In this document: in pieces, positions 1-12,497 of the stretch
Layout of the letters: every line of letters begins with the position of its first letter
How positions within the stretch are numbered: position 1 is the first letter of the stretch
DNA from: Opitutaceae bacterium
Lineage (GTDB): Bacteria > Verrucomicrobiota > Verrucomicrobiia > Opitutales > Opitutaceae
Length of the DNA stretch: 39,969 nt
Reading direction: 5' to 3'
Assembly: GCA_027488595.1 (NCBI GenBank)
Contig: JAIYBI010000281.1
Location: 1-39,969, forward strand
The notes under the pieces: model-generated
What the model was told of the DNA's origin: nothing
Seen by the model: only the letters and a program-made list of their open reading frames with translations
The model's database searches: none
Made by a program: the position numbers and the translations under genes

Positions 1-895
1 CGCCGCCGATGACGATGACGTCTTTGTCCTTGGCGGAGATGGCGGGCGCGGTGCCGTCGAGCACGGCCTTGGTGTTGGCGGTGAGGAACTCCATCGCGAA
101 GTGCACGCCGGCGTGGGCGCGGCCCTCGATGGGAAGGTCGCGCGGCAGGGTGGCGCCGGTGGCGATGACGATGGCGTCGTTGTCCTTGCGGAGCTGGGCG
201 GCGTCGTGGGTGACGCCGATGTTGGCGTTGTAGACGAACTTGATGCCCTCCTCCTCCATGAGGCGGATGCGGCGGAGGACGACCTCGTTCTTATCCAGCT
301 TCATGTTGGGGATGCCATACATCAGGAGGCCGCCCGGACGGTCGGCGCGCTCGTAAACGGTGACGGTGTGGCCGGCGGCGTTGAGCTGGGAGGCGGCGGA
401 GAGACCGGCGGGGCCGGAGCCGATCACGGCGACCTTCTTGCCGGTGCGGCTGCGCGGGGTGTTGGGGAGAACCCAACCCTCTTCCCAGCCCTTCTCGATG
501 ATCGAATACTCGATGTTCTTGATCGTGACGGGCGGGTTGTTGATGCCGAGCACGCAGGAACCTTCGCAGGGGGCGGGACACACGCGACCGGTGAACTCGG
601 GGAAGTTGTTGGTTTTGTGCAGACGCTCCAAGGCCTCCTGCCAGCGGCCGCGATAAACGAGGTCGTTGAACTCGGGGATGAGGTTGTGGATGGGGCAACC
701 CGCCGCCATGCCGCTGACCAATTTGCCGGTGTGGCAGAAGGGGACGCCGCAATCCATGCAGCGCGCGCCCTGGTTGCGGAGCTGCTTCTCCTCCATGTGG
801 AGGTGAAACTCCTTGTAGTCGCGCACGCGCTCAAGCGGCGGGCGGTCGGCGGGGATTTCGCGGAGGTATTCGAGGAAGCCGGTAGGTTTGCCCAT
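1..895 (-). CDS. gltD: glutamate synthase small subunit, C-terminus cut off by window edge
   Basis: Minus-strand reading from ATG at 895 gives [57 protein letters not shown], the GltD N-terminal Cys-rich motif; lies directly downstream of gltB. Confidence 0.93.
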   Translation of the reverse strand, partial: MGKPTGFLEYLREIPADRPPLERVRDYKEFHLHMEEKQLRNQGARCMDCGVPFCHTGKLVSGMAAGCPIHNLIPEFNDLVYRGRWQEALERLHKTNNFPEFTGRVCPAPCEGSCVLGINNPPVTIKNIEYSIIEKGWEEGWVLPNTPRSRTGKKVAVIGSGPAGLSAASQLNAAGHTVTVYERADRPGGLLMYGIPNMKLDKNEVVLRRIRLMEEEGIKFVYNANIGVTHDAAQLRKDNDAIVIATGATLPRDLPIEGRAHAGVHFAMEFLTANTKAVLDGTAPAISAKDKDVIVIGG

Positions 896-906
896 GGGAG
901 GTAGAA

Positions 907-941
907 TTGAGGGCTGAGACTTGAGACCTGAAACCTGAAGA
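907..941. repeat. five degenerate heptamers, consensus CTGARAC (array A)
   Basis: TTGAGGG|CTGAGAC|TTGAGAC|CTGAAAC|CTGAAGA read directly. Confidence 0.8.
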
Positions 942-980
942 GTCGGAAGCAGGTGGCTCAGTTACAGCGAGGTTTTGGTA

Positions 981-1015
981 ATTTCAGGTCTCAGGTTTCA
1001 GATTTCAGGTTTCGT
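981..1015. repeat. five degenerate heptamers in inverted orientation (array B)
   Basis: ATTTCAG|GTCTCAG|GTTTCAG|ATTTCAG|GTTTCGT; reverse complements of the array A consensus. Confidence 0.8.
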
Positions 1016-1030
1016 GCCGCGTCGCGCGGC

Positions 1031-4000
1031 TCAGTTTCCGCCGACGCGGCTGGTGTCGCGGGCGTTTTCTTCGAAGGCGGCCATGATGGCTTCGTCGCCG
1101 GTGAGGCCCTGGGACTGCGCCTTGTCGATACAGGCCAACATGCGCTTGTAGTCCTTGGGCATGACCTTGACGAACTTCGGCAGGAGGGCGTCCCAGTTGG
1201 CGAGCACCTCGGCGGCGCGGGCGCTGCCGGTGAGCTCGACCTGGCGCTGGATGAGGGCGCGGAGCGAGGCGGCATCGGCGGCGGTATCGACTTTCTCGAT
1301 ACCGACCATGGAGAGGTTGATGTTGCCCTTGAGCTGGGCGGCCTCGTCGAGCACGTAAGCCACGCCGCCGGACATGCCGGCGGCGAAGTTGCGGCCGGTG
1401 GGGCCGAGGACGACGACCTTGCCGCCGGTCATGTATTCGAGGCCGTGGTCGCCCACGCCTTCGACGACAGCGGTGACGCCGGAGTTGCGGACACCGAAAC
1501 GCTCGCCGGCGCGGCCGCCGACGAAGAGCTCGCCGCCAGTGGCGCCGTAGAGGGCGACGTTGCCGATGATGATGTTCTCGGAGGGCTTGAAGCCGGAGTT
1601 GGCGGGGGCGCGGACGATGATCTTGCCGCCGCTGAGGCCCTTGCCGACGTAGTCGTTGGCATCGCCGGTAAGGCGGAAGGTCATGCCCTTCGGCATGAAG
1701 GCGCCGAAGGACTGGCCGGCGGAACCGGTGAAGCGGATATCAATGGTATCCTCGGGCAGGCCGGCGGCGCCGTGTTTGCGGGTGACCTCGCTGCCGGTGA
1801 TGGTGCCGACGACGCGGTGAATGTTCTTAACCGGCAGGTCCGCGATGACCTTCTCGCCGCGCTCGATGGCGGGGGCGCAAAGGGCGAGCAGCGAGGTGAG
1901 GTCGAGGGACTTGTCGAGGCCGTGATCCTGGGTCTGCTGGCAGTAACGACCGACCTCGGGGCCGGCGTCGGGCGAGTAGAGCAGGCTGGAGAAGTCCATG
2001 CCCTTGGCCTTCCAGTGGGTGATGGCCTTGCGGGGCTCGAGGCGGTCGGTGCGGCCGACCATCTCCTCGATGGTGCGGAAGCCGAGCTGGGCCATGAGCT
2101 CGCGAACCTCTTGCGCGATAAAGGTCATGAAGTTCACGACGTGCTCGGGCTTGCCGGCAAAATGCTCGCGCAGGCGGGGATCCTGAGTAGCGACGCCGAC
2201 GGGGCATGTATTCAGATGGCAAACACGCATCATGATACAGCCGGAGGCGACGAGCGGGGCGGTGGCGAAGCCGAACTCCTCGGCGCCGAGCAGGGCGGCC
2301 ATGATAACGTCGCGGCCGGTTTTGAGCTGGCCGTCGGTCTCTACCGCGATGCGCGAGCGAAGATTGTTCAAGACGAGGGTCTGGTGGGTCTCGGCGAGGC
2401 CGAGCTCCCAAGGCAGACCGGCGTGCCAGATGGAGTTCTGCGGGGAGGCGCCGGTGCCGCCGTCGTGACCGGAGATCAGGACAACGTCGGCGTGGGCTTT
2501 GGCGACCCCGGCGGCGATGGTGCCGACGCCGACCTCGGCGACGAGCTTCACGCTGACGCGGGCGCGACGGTTGGCGTTCTTGAGGTCGTGGATGAGCTCA
2601 GCCAAGTCCTCGATGGAATAGATGTCGTGGTGCGGAGGCGGGGAGATGAGGCCGACGCCGGCGGTGGTGTGGCGGGTCTTGGCGATGGACGGGTAGACCT
2701 TGGTGCCGGGGAGCTGGCCGCCTTCTCCGGGCTTGGCGCCCTGGGCCATCTTGATCTGGATCTCGCGGGCGCTGACCAGGTAGTGGCTGGTGACGCCGAA
2801 GCGGCCGGAGGCGACCTGCTTGATGGCGGAGTTTTTGGAGTCGCCGAGCTCGTTGGTCCAAGTGAAGCGTGCGGGATCTTCGCCGCCCTCGCCGGTGTTG
2901 GATTTGCCGCCGATGCGGTTCATCGCGATGGCAAGCGTCTCGTGGGCTTCGGGGGAGATGGAGCCGTAGGACATGGCTCCACTCTTGAAGCGGGTGAGGA
3001 TCTTTTCGACGGACTCGACCTCCTCGATGGGAATGGCGTCGGAGGGCTTGAAGTCCAACATGCCGCGGAGCGTGCAGAGGTTTTTTGAGGTGTCGTTTAC
3101 GAGACCGGTGTAGGCCTTGAAGGTCTTGTAATCGCCGGTGCGGACGGACTTCTGGAGAGCGTGGATGGACTCGGGGTTGAAGAGGTGATATTCGCCGTCG
3201 TCGCGCCACTTGAACTGGCCGCCGGCGGGGAGGGCGTGGTCAATGGCGTTGCGCGCGCCGAAGGCATCGCGGTGGCGCATGAGCACCTCTTGGGCGATGA
3301 CATCAAGACCGATGCCGCCGACGCGCGAGGGGGTCCAGGTGAAGTAGTGATCGATGACATCCTGGCGGAGGCCGACGGCCTCGAAGACTTGGGCGCCGCG
3401 GTAGGATTGGATGGCGGAAATGCCCATCTTGGAGGCGACCTTGACGACGCCCTTGGCGGTGGCCTTGACGAGGTTTTTGCAGGCGGTCTTGTGGTCAACG
3501 CCGACGAGCACGCCCTCTTGGATGAGCTCGTTGATGGTCTCGAAGGCGAGGTAGGGATTGATGGCGCTGACGCCGTAGCCGATGAGCAGCGCCATGTGGT
3601 GGACCTGGCGGGCCTCGCCGGTCTCGAGGACGAGGCTGACCTGGGTGCGCAGCCCCTCGCGGATCAAGTAGTGGTGCAGGCCGGCGACGGCGAGCAGGGC
3701 GGGGATGGGAGCGTAGTCCTTGTTCACGCCGCGATCGGAGAGGATGAGGACGTTGACCTCGTTGTCCTTAATGGCGCGGGTGGCTTCCTCGTAGAGCTCT
3801 TCGAGGGCTTTCGCGAGACCCTGTTCGCCGCGCGAGACGCGGAAAAGAATGGGGAGCGTTTCAACCTTAAGGCCGGGGAGGGCCATGCGGCGGATTTTGG
3901 CGAATTCCTCGTTGGTGAGCACGGGGAGATCAATCTCGACGCGACGGCATGCGGTGGCGCCGGGCTGGAGGAGGTTGCCCTCGGAGCCGAGGCGGGTCTC

Positions 4001-5683
4001 GGAGGAAGTGATGATCTCCTCGCGAATGCAGTCTATGGGCGGGTTGGTGACCTGGGCGAAGAGCTGCTTGAAATAATCGTAGAGCAGGCGGGGCTTGTTG
4101 GAGAGAACGGCGAGGGGCGTGTCGTTGCCCATGGAGCCGATGCCCTCGACGCCGTCTTTGGCCATGGGGAGGAGGATGGCGCGTTCGTCTTCGTGGGTGT
4201 AGCCAAAGGCGAGCTGGCGCTGCTGAAGCGTGTCGCGGTCGGGTGCAGGAAGCTCGGGGGCGGCGGGCAAGTCGTCGAGGTGGACGAGGTGTTGGTCGAG
4301 CCAGTTGCGATAGGGGAACTCGGCGGCGAGCTGGCGCTTGATTTCCTCGTCGGGGACGATGCGGCCCTGAACGGTGTCCACGAGGAACATGTGGCCGGGT
4401 TGGAGACGGCCCTTTTGCACGACGTCGGCGGCGGGGATGTCGAGCACGCCGGCCTCGGAGGCGAGGATGACGAGGTCGTCTTTGGTAACGTAATAACGGG
4501 CGGGGCGGAGACCGTTGCGGTCGAGGACCGCGCCGATGACGTGGCCATCGGTGAAAGTCATGGCGGCGGGGCCGTCCCACGGCTCCATTAAGCAGGCGTG
4601 GTATTGGTAAAAAGCCTTACGGGTGTCGTCCATGGTCTCGTGGTGGGACCAAGGCTCGGGGATCATCATCATGACCGCGTGCGGCAAGGAGCGACCGGCG
4701 AGGTGGAGGAGCTCGAGGGTGTTGTCGAACATCGCCGAGTCGGAACCGTTGGGGTTGATGACCGGGAGGATTTTCGAGATGTCGTCGCCGAAGGCATCGG
4801 AAACGAAGAGCGACTGGCGGGCGTGCATCCAGTTGATGTTGCCGCGGAGGGTGTTGATCTCGCCGTTGTGCGCGACGTAGCGGTAGGGGTGGGCGCGATC
4901 CCAGCTCGGGAAAGTGTTGGTCGAGAAACGCGAGTGAACCAGCGCGATGGCGGTGGCCATGAGCGGGTTTTGCAGGTCGGGAAAATAGGTCGCGAGCTGG
5001 GTGGTGAGCAACATGCCCTTATACACCAGGGTGCGGGAGGAGAGGCTCGGGAGATACCACGTCTCGCCGCCGAGCAAACCCTCGGCGCGAAGCTCGGTGG
5101 TGGCGCGCTTGCGGATGACGTAGAGCTTGCGCTCAAAGGCGAGCTCGTCGGCAAGGTCGGCGGCGCGGCCGATGAATATCTGGCGGATGTAGGGCTCGCT
5201 GGCCTTGGCGGTCTCGCCGAGAGAAGCGTTGTCGGTGGGGACGGTGCGCCAGCCGATAAAAGTCTGGCCCTCGCTCTGGATGATGGCGGCGAACTTCTCC
5301 TCGAGCTTGCGACGGTGGGTGGCGTTTTTAGGAAGGAAAACGAGGCCGGTGCCGTAGTGTCCGGCGGCTGGAAGGGTGAGGCGGGCCTTTTTGGCGACGT
5401 CCACGCAAAAGGCGTGCGGCACCTGCATGAGGATGCCGGCGCCGTCGCCGGTGTTGGGCTCGCTGCCGGCGGCGCCGCGGTGGTCGAGATTTTCGAGGAC
5501 CTGGATGCCCTGGCGCACGATGGCGTGGGTGGCGCGGCCCTTCATGTCTGCGACGAAGCCGACGCCGCACGCGTCGTGCTCAAACCAAGGGTCGTAGAGA
5601 CCCTGCTTGGCGGGGCGGCCGGTGCGAAGAGCGGCGGGCGGGCGGGCGGAAGGGGCGGCGGGTTGGGACTTGGAGGTGTTCAC
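1031..5683 (-). CDS. gltB: glutamate synthase large subunit
   Basis: [22 protein letters not shown] (class II amidotransferase Cys) plus FMN/Fe-S and GXGXG domain signatures; GTG start (VNTSKSQ) chosen because a terminator lies inside the longer ORF (to 5758). Confidence 0.95.
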   Translation of the reverse strand: MNTSKSQPAAPSARPPAALRTGRPAKQGLYDPWFEHDACGVGFVADMKGRATHAIVRQGIQVLENLDHRGAAGSEPNTGDGAGILMQVPHAFCVDVAKKARLTLPAAGHYGTGLVFLPKNATHRRKLEEKFAAIIQSEGQTFIGWRTVPTDNASLGETAKASEPYIRQIFIGRAADLADELAFERKLYVIRKRATTELRAEGLLGGETWYLPSLSSRTLVYKGMLLTTQLATYFPDLQNPLMATAIALVHSRFSTNTFPSWDRAHPYRYVAHNGEINTLRGNINWMHARQSLFVSDAFGDDISKILPVINPNGSDSAMFDNTLELLHLAGRSLPHAVMMMIPEPWSHHETMDDTRKAFYQYHACLMEPWDGPAAMTFTDGHVIGAVLDRNGLRPARYYVTKDDLVILASEAGVLDIPAADVVQKGRLQPGHMFLVDTVQGRIVPDEEIKRQLAAEFPYRNWLDQHLVHLDDLPAAPELPAPDRDTLQQRQLAFGYTHEDERAILLPMAKDGVEGIGSMGNDTPLAVLSNKPRLLYDYFKQLFAQVTNPPIDCIREEIITSSETRLGSEGNLLQPGATACRRVEIDLPVLTNEEFAKIRRMALPGLKVETLPILFRVSRGEQGLAKALEELYEEATRAIKDNEVNVLILSDRGVNKDYAPIPALLAVAGLHHYLIREGLRTQVSLVLETGEARQVHHMALLIGYGVSAINPYLAFETINELIQEGVLVGVDHKTACKNLVKATAKGVVKVASKMGISAIQSYRGAQVFEAVGLRQDVIDHYFTWTPSRVGGIGLDVIAQEVLMRHRDAFGARNAIDHALPAGGQFKWRDDGEYHLFNPESIHALQKSVRTGDYKTFKAYTGLVNDTSKNLCTLRGMLDFKPSDAIPIEEVESVEKILTRFKSGAMSYGSISPEAHETLAIAMNRIGGKSNTGEGGEDPARFTWTNELGDSKNSAIKQVASGRFGVTSHYLVSAREIQIKMAQGAKPGEGGQLPGTKVYPSIAKTRHTTAGVGLISPPPHHDIYSIEDLAELIHDLKNANRRARVSVKLVAEVGVGTIAAGVAKAHADVVLISGHDGGTGASPQNSIWHAGLPWELGLAETHQTLVLNNLRSRIAVETDGQLKTGRDVIMAALLGAEEFGFATAPLVASGCIMMRVCHLNTCPVGVATQDPRLREHFAGKPEHVVNFMTFIAQEVRELMAQLGFRTIEEMVGRTDRLEPRKAITHWKAKGMDFSSLLYSPDAGPEVGRYCQQTQDHGLDKSLDLTSLLALCAPAIERGEKVIADLPVKNIHRVVGTITGSEVTRKHGAAGLPEDTIDIRFTGSAGQSFGAFMPKGMTFRLTGDANDYVGKGLSGGKIIVRAPANSGFKPSENIIIGNVALYGATGGELFVGGRAGERFGVRNSGVTAVVEGVGDHGLEYMTGGKVVVLGPTGRNFAAGMSGGVAYVLDEAAQLKGNINLSMVGIEKVDTAADAASLRALIQRQVELTGSARAAEVLANWDALLPKFVKVMPKDYKRMLACIDKAQSQGLTGDEAIMAAFEENARDTSRVGGN

Positions 5684-5718
5684 GGAAAAGTAGCTTAGGG
5701 GAAACGAGTTTTGGGGCC

Positions 5719-5751
5719 AAAAAAAGCGGCCCCGGAAATTCACGAGGCCGC
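5719..5751 (-). terminator. Rho-independent terminator after the glutaredoxin-like gene
   Basis: Minus strand GCGGCC-loop-GGCCGC followed by TTTTTTT. Confidence 0.75.
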
Positions 5752-5785
5752 AGGACAAAAAACGAACTAGGCCCGGAGTTTTAAA

Positions 5786-6130
5786 TTAGAAGAAGCGCAC
5801 GGTCTTGGTGGCCATCTGCGCGTGCTCGGCGTCGGAGCAACCGGCGTTGGTGGGAACGTCCACCGCGACGGCAACAGGTTTTATGAGGTCGTTCGCCAAG
5901 AGGTAGTTTTCAACCTCTTCGCCGGAAATGTCGGCGAGCATGACGCCATCAATCTCGACGCAGGGCGACAGCGGCTGGCCGGACTTGGCGACCATCTCGG
6001 CGTAGTTGTCGCGATTGTTGATGATATCAATATCCTCGAAAGCGAGGCCGTGCTTGCGCATGATGGCGCGCACACCGTTCGACCAACCGCAGGAGGGTTT
6101 GAGATAGGCTTTGATTTGCATGGTGGACAT
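5786..6130 (-). CDS. glutaredoxin-like protein with CGWS motif
   Basis: MSTMQIKAYLKPSCGWSNGVRAIMRKHGLAFEDIDI...SPCVEIDGVMLADISGEEVENYL; thioredoxin-fold layout. Confidence 0.75.
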   Translation of the reverse strand: MSTMQIKAYLKPSCGWSNGVRAIMRKHGLAFEDIDIINNRDNYAEMVAKSGQPLSPCVEIDGVMLADISGEEVENYLLANDLIKPVAVAVDVPTNAGCSDAEHAQMATKTVRFF

Positions 6131-6306
6131 CAGATTCGGGACACGGACACGCGCAACCTATGAAAGGGGTTTGCGGGCATTCAAGGGTAACTTTTGTGGT
6201 AATTTGTAGTATTTTTGGCCTGGAGGTCTTGATTGACGCCAGAACCCGGCGCCCTCCGCAGGGAAAAATCACCCGGTCCCCCGCTCTCCGCCCGTCTCAA
6301 TTCACC

Positions 6307-6681
6307 ATGAAAACCATCCTCCTGCTCTTCGCGTCCAACGTCTTCATGACCTGCGCCTGGTATGGCCACCTGAAGTGGAAATTCCTCGAGGGCCGCTCGC
6401 TGCTTTTTGTGATCCTCATCTCCTGGGGAATCGCCCTGGCGGAATACAGCCTGATGATCCCCGCCAACCGCATCGGTTACGCCAGCGGTTTCAGCGGCTA
6501 CCAGCTGAAGGTCGTCCAAGAGGCGATCACCCTGCTCGTTTTCGTGGGCTTCGCCTGGCTGGTGTTAAAAGAGAAGCTCACCTGGAACTACGCGGTGAGT
6601 TTCGTGCTGATCTTTGCCGCCGTGTGGTTTGCCGTGGCCTTCAAGCCCGCCGCCGCCGTCGCCACCACCGCGGGGCATTGA
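6307..6681 (+). CDS. DUF486 (DMT-like) small membrane protein
   Basis: [25 protein letters not shown]...[37 protein letters not shown]. Confidence 0.85.
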   Translation: MKTILLLFASNVFMTCAWYGHLKWKFLEGRSLLFVILISWGIALAEYSLMIPANRIGYASGFSGYQLKVVQEAITLLVFVGFAWLVLKEKLTWNYAVSFVLIFAAVWFAVAFKPAAAVATTAGH

Positions 6682-6836
6682 ACCGGCCGAACCCTTTTCG
6701 CCAAAAAATCCCGCCTTCATCGCCACCCTTGGCTTGCCAGCCTGCCGCCGCCGGATTCACGTCTCTCTTCCTTGCAGCCGGGCGGTCGCCCGGCTCCCAA
6801 ACCATAAAACAAAACACATCAGTCCTCCTACCCGTC

Positions 6837-7910
6837 ATGTCAAAAGCCGCTCCCGCCAAAGTCGCCTCGTCTGCCCCCGCCGTCGCCGCCCCCGACCGCA
6901 AGAACCTCGAACTCGCCGTCAGTTCCATCACCAAACAATTCGGCGAAGGCTCAATCATGCGCCTCGGCGACAACCATAAGATGGAAGTCGAGACCGTCTC
7001 CACCGGTTCCCTCGCCATTGACCTCTGCCTCGGCGGCGGCGGCCTTCCCCGCGGCCGTATCATCGAGATCTACGGGCCGGAGTCTTCCGGTAAAACCACC
7101 TTCTGTTTGAGCGTCATCGCCGAGGCCCAGAAACGCGGCGGCCTCGCCGCCTTCATCGACGTCGAGCACGCCCTCGACCCGAAATACGCCAAGGTCGTCG
7201 GCGTGAAACTCGACGATCTCCTCGTATCCCAACCCGACTCCGGCGAAGACGCGCTCAACATCACCGAGACCCTCATCCGCTCCAACGCGATTGACGTGAT
7301 CGTTATCGACTCCGTCGCCGCCCTTATCACCAAGGCCGAGCTCGACGGCCAGATGGGCGACATGACCATGGGCAGCCAGGCCCGCCTCATGTCCCAGGCT
7401 ATGCGCCGCCTCACCGCCGTCGTCAGCAAGACCAAGTGCATTTGCATTTTCACGAACCAGATTCGCGAGAAGATCGGCGTCATGTTCGGCAGCCCCGAGA
7501 CCACCTCCGGCGGCCGCGCCCTGAAGTTTTTCTCCACCATCCGCATTGATATCCGCCGCAAGGACCAGCTCAAGACTCCCGACGGCAAAATCATCGGCAA
7601 CCGCACCAAAATCAAGGTGGTCAAAAACAAGATCGCCCCGCCCTTCACCGAGTGCGAATTCGACATCATGTATGACGAAGGTATTTCCAAGACCGGCTCG
7701 CTCGTGGATCTCGGCATCGAGCACAAGATCCTCGAAAAGAAAGGCGCCTGGATCTCCTTCGAAGGTGCCCTCGTCGGCCAGGGTCGCGACGCCGCCAAGC
7801 AGGCCATCGCCGAGAAACCCGAGCTCGCCGCCAAGCTCACCGCCGCGATCAAAGAAAAGGTCACCGTCACCGGCGGCGCAGTCGTTACCGGCGGCGGCGA
7901 CGCCGAGTAA
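6837..7910 (+). CDS. recA: recombinase RecA
   Basis: GPESSGKTT Walker [38 protein letters not shown]. Confidence 0.98.
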   Translation: MSKAAPAKVASSAPAVAAPDRKNLELAVSSITKQFGEGSIMRLGDNHKMEVETVSTGSLAIDLCLGGGGLPRGRIIEIYGPESSGKTTFCLSVIAEAQKRGGLAAFIDVEHALDPKYAKVVGVKLDDLLVSQPDSGEDALNITETLIRSNAIDVIVIDSVAALITKAELDGQMGDMTMGSQARLMSQAMRRLTAVVSKTKCICIFTNQIREKIGVMFGSPETTSGGRALKFFSTIRIDIRRKDQLKTPDGKIIGNRTKIKVVKNKIAPPFTECEFDIMYDEGISKTGSLVDLGIEHKILEKKGAWISFEGALVGQGRDAAKQAIAEKPELAAKLTAAIKEKVTVTGGAVVTGGGDAE

Positions 7911-7941
7911 GCAGCAACCCGCGCGAGATCGAATCCTGTTC

Positions 7942-7974
7942 AAAACCGCGCCCCTCATCGGGTGCGGTTTTTTT
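7942..7974 (+). terminator. recA Rho-independent terminator
   Basis: AAAACCGC...GCGGTTTT followed by T tract. Confidence 0.8.
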
Positions 7975-8051
7975 ATGCGCCGGGAGGGAGCGCACAAAGT
8001 CGCCGCCGCGCAGGGACGAGCGGTTTCATTTTGCACGCGGATATTTTGCCA

Positions 8052-8148
8052 CTCGTCATCCCGCCACGCCTGGCTTCTTTGCCTTCACGCTTCATGCCCG
8101 CCGCCCGCCCTCACCTTTTGGGATTAACCCGCACCGAACTCGTCGCAC
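8052..8148 (+). repeat. 97-bp direct repeat, copy 1
   Basis: 94/97 identical by eye to 11260-11356. Confidence 0.93.
8094..8148 (+). pseudogene. rlmN 5' fragment (first 18 codons)
   Basis: Encodes MPAARPHLLGLTRTELVA, identical to the rlmN N-terminus at 11302, then diverges. Confidence 0.75.
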
Positions 8149-8238
8149 CCGCGAAGCCGGTCGCGCCCGCAAAGCCTGCCCCCCCGGATCGCTGTAAACT
8201 CCGCACGCAAATCGCGCCGCGCACTCCCGCGTTGCCTC

Positions 8239-8270
8239 AAGCCGCGTCCCTTTCCGGACGCGGCTTTTTT
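8239..8270 (+). terminator. Rho-independent terminator
   Basis: AAGCCGCGTCC-loop-GGACGCGGCTT then TTTT. Confidence 0.75.
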
Positions 8271-8347
8271 GCGCCGGTAGACTGGGTTCCGGCTGAACCG
8301 AAAAAGCTGATACGTATTTTATCTTCGCTGGTGATAGTTGGGTTCGT

Positions 8348-11098
8348 TCATTCCGTGGACTCGGATTTTACAGACCGAAAGATCCAGCGTAATTCCCGAA
8401 CCGTTTCAGCATAGGCAACGCCATCCACCAGACCCAGCGGCAACGCCTGCGGATGGGTGGCGTATTCCACCGGTTCATAGTGGCCTGGAACGAAAAATAC
8501 CCGTTTCACTTCGGTTTCACCGTCGTCGTAACTTGTCACCACCGACTGTCCGCTGGTCTCCACAATAGCAGTAATTTCGCCGGAGCCGAAGGGGAGCGCA
8601 TATTCATAAAAAAGCCCCGCATCGACTGGCACACCGCGCCGCCACCCCAACGTGTCCATACGACGGCGGAGTGTGGCAGCGGTGATCATTCGCGAGGAAA
8701 ACTCCGGGATGAACACACAACATTCATCCACCGCGGCGACACGTTCAGTTCCCCGGTGCAGTTGTGGAAAAGTCTGTTCGATCGCCTTGATCGCAAACCA
8801 AGTTTTCCAGCTTTCCAACAGATGAGCGTCCATCTGCATCGGGTGGGCGATACCGATATTGGAGTCTTCGTGCAGCGTAAATGTCTGCCCGCCGGGACCG
8901 ACGAGGGCGGTGCCCGCTGTTTCAATGACGAACGTGTTCTTTAACATGTTTTCCTCGTCGTATTTGCCCCACACCAATGTGCAGGCCAATGAACGCATGA
9001 TCGGATGCGCAACGAGGTATCGCTCGAAAGAAAGAGACTTCCAGCGGCGGCCGGCGACCAAACCCCGCTCCAGGCGGTGTCGTTGGTGCTTAACCGTGTC
9101 GGCCACGGCTTTTTTGGATGTGCGCCAGCATTTGGCTGCCTCGGCGGCCTTCGCTTCATCGTCGGCGGGCCCAGGCTTTGGCAGAGCCTTCAAAAGAGTT
9201 CCAGATTCACTGGAAAGGCGTAGCTCTCCACCAAATCGAATCGTCGCGATAAAAACACGCGCACCAAAATCCAGGCGCCGCACGCCGGCCTGATCCAGTT
9301 CACAAGCAGGCACGCTGGTGTCCGCCAGTTCATCGGGCGTCAGGCCCAGCTCGGCGGCGATTTCGCTCACACAAGCCTCGGCACGGGCACGCAGACCCGC
9401 AAAGCGCGTGCGCTGGGAAATGAGCACCAAGGCTTGCAGCGCCGAAGCGTCTCCTATGGCGCGCAAAGTCTCCAAGCCAAGCGCAGCTTTCTGGTGCTGG
9501 CTCTCGGCCGGCCAGTCGCAAATGAAACGGGCGAGATTCGTTGCCGTGGACGGACCACGCAGGGCAACGGCGACGGCCATGCACCAATTATCCTTTTTCC
9601 CCGTTCCCGCGACACACCACTCGACGATCAAAGATTGCCAGAATGCCTCGCGTGAATCGGGGGTCAGCACGTCGCGCACCCAATCGAAAAAGGACTCATT
9701 GTCTTTACCGTTTCGCACCGCACCAAGCAACAAGCGCACTCCCTCAGCTGAAATGCGCGCCGAACCGCGGCGAAGAGAAGCGAGACGTTCCAACTGGACC
9801 CACTCAGGCAGTTTGCCTGCGACACCTGACATTCGAGGGCGTAACGGCCAGACTTCAGGGCCGATCATCCCAGCCTTTTCCTGTTTCCAGGTGTTCAACA
9901 ATTCACTCAAGCAGGGACTACCGTGAGTGGACGAGAGGGTTTCGACGGCTTCGCGGTGCGTCCCAGCCCAAGACCTGTGAAGATGCGAAGCGGCGCGGCT
10001 GTTTCGCGGCCCATCTTCAGAAACGATTTGCGCACACGAGGCCAAGGTCCGATCCGGATTGGCGGCCAGCCAGTCGCGAGCCGGTCTTTGCACGCCACTG
10101 GTCGACTCAGCCAGCTCCAGAAGACAACGGATAACGCGAGGCGACTCCACTGTCCCCAACTGGGAGACGATGGCTTCCGCTTCATCTTTATTTCCCGCTC
10201 GACGAGCGAGGTCGATCACCGGGCCGAGCATGCGATCCCCCGTATGAAGCAGCCAAATGGCGGTTTCTCCGGAACAAGCGGGTTTTAGTTTCAACCGGGC
10301 GAGATGCCGTAACGAAAACTCCGGATCGCGCACTCCAAAGACAAAGAATAGACCCCGATCCAAGAGCCAGTCGGACGAATCCCACATGTCGTCAGGCCAG
10401 CTCTCGACCAGACGGCGCAGCGGCTCGGTGTGACCGAGGTAAACAGCGAGATTCCACACCGTCCGAACTCGACGGCGCTCCCAAGCGACATCGGACACGG
10501 CATACCAATCGGCCGGATCCAGATGTTCATCCAGCGCCCGCACGGCCGATTGCCATTCCGAGCAGGTGACAAAGGCAGCGAGGCGATGGCCAAAAAACGC
10601 AAGAAAATGGATGCCTGAATAATTGTTTCCGCGGAGGGTCAGCTCATCCAGCCGACCCGATATACACCATTCGACGAGTTGCCTTAGGCCTATAAGTGGC
10701 AGGAGCCACACTCCGACGGCCGCCTGGGCAGTCTTCACAGCCTGAACCACAAGATCTTCTATCTCGACGCGGGCCGGCGCTTTTTCCGGATAACGACCGA
10801 TCGCTTCGGTGACTCCAAACTCGTAACGGACGTCATTCAGATAGTTAAAATTCGTTTCAATCGCCACGCGAAACCAGAAGACAGCCTCGGCAGTCGTCAT
10901 GCCGGGACGGACCGCAAAATCACGGAAAGACGGATGCCTCCTACGACTACGAGGTAATTTCGAATCCACCGTCTCCATTTCCTCCGCTTCGCGCAGTGCT
11001 TTCTGTGGATCAAATCGAGGAGCCACGTAGCCATCGGGAAGTGGCTCCGGCACACACATCCAATTGCGAATCAGTTCGTCGCGGGAGGAGCTTATCAT
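8348..11098 (-). CDS. large DUF4132 (MolR-like) domain protein
   Basis: Long ORF (to 11134, alternative ATG at 11098). C-terminal half RLERGLVAGRRWKSLSFERYLVAHPIMRSLACTLVWGKYD and FPQLHRGTERV resembles DUF4132. Confidence 0.65.
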   Translation of the reverse strand: MISSSRDELIRNWMCVPEPLPDGYVAPRFDPQKALREAEEMETVDSKLPRSRRRHPSFRDFAVRPGMTTAEAVFWFRVAIETNFNYLNDVRYEFGVTEAIGRYPEKAPARVEIEDLVVQAVKTAQAAVGVWLLPLIGLRQLVEWCISGRLDELTLRGNNYSGIHFLAFFGHRLAAFVTCSEWQSAVRALDEHLDPADWYAVSDVAWERRRVRTVWNLAVYLGHTEPLRRLVESWPDDMWDSSDWLLDRGLFFVFGVRDPEFSLRHLARLKLKPACSGETAIWLLHTGDRMLGPVIDLARRAGNKDEAEAIVSQLGTVESPRVIRCLLELAESTSGVQRPARDWLAANPDRTLASCAQIVSEDGPRNSRAASHLHRSWAGTHREAVETLSSTHGSPCLSELLNTWKQEKAGMIGPEVWPLRPRMSGVAGKLPEWVQLERLASLRRGSARISAEGVRLLLGAVRNGKDNESFFDWVRDVLTPDSREAFWQSLIVEWCVAGTGKKDNWCMAVAVALRGPSTATNLARFICDWPAESQHQKAALGLETLRAIGDASALQALVLISQRTRFAGLRARAEACVSEIAAELGLTPDELADTSVPACELDQAGVRRLDFGARVFIATIRFGGELRLSSESGTLLKALPKPGPADDEAKAAEAAKCWRTSKKAVADTVKHQRHRLERGLVAGRRWKSLSFERYLVAHPIMRSLACTLVWGKYDEENMLKNTFVIETAGTALVGPGGQTFTLHEDSNIGIAHPMQMDAHLLESWKTWFAIKAIEQTFPQLHRGTERVAAVDECCVFIPEFSSRMITAATLRRRMDTLGWRRGVPVDAGLFYEYALPFGSGEITAIVETSGQSVVTSYDDGETEVKRVFFVPGHYEPVEYATHPQALPLGLVDGVAYAETVRELRWIFRSVKSESTE

Positions 11099-11301
11099 CG
11101 CCCGATTTTTGACGCACGCGTCAACAAGGGTCAATTCAGGTCCGGTTTCTATCCGCTAGGTAAAGAAACAATGGAATGCGGGCTACAACTGACTACTGTG
11201 GTAGCCACGTCGTTAGTTTGATATATTTCAGGTGCACAGATTTCACTTCACAGAGAAATCTCGTCATCCCGCCGCGCGTGGCTTCTTTGCCTTCACGCTT
11301 C

Positions 11302-12420
<1,119 letters not shown>

Positions 12421-12497
12421 AGCGACGACCCAATGTCGTCGCCATTTTACTCCGCTCCTACCTCAGAAACCCGAGCATACCTGAACGTTTTGCAGGA

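Noticed and set aside
953-5698. Long plus-strand ORFs (711, 476 and 366 aa) opposite gltB
   Set aside because: GC-rich antisense shadow ORFs; Gly/Val/Asp/Leu/Ala-biased with no recognisable domain; gltB on the other strand is unambiguous
6375-6836. 511-aa ORF extending recA upstream
   Set aside because: The extension overlaps the DUF486 gene in another frame; RecA start at 6837 gives a standard N-terminus
6682-6836. SOS/LexA operator upstream of recA
   Set aside because: No recognisable GAAC-N4-GTTC or CTG-N10-CAG-type site convincingly placed; only a GCCGGGC/GCCCGGC hairpin at 6778-6795, of unclear role
6951-8036. 361-aa minus-strand ORF across recA
   Set aside because: Shadow ORF of recA third-position GC; no domain
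7962-8414. 150-aa plus-strand ORF through the first rlmN fragment
   Set aside because: Only 18 rlmN codons are homologous; the remainder crosses two terminators and is low complexity
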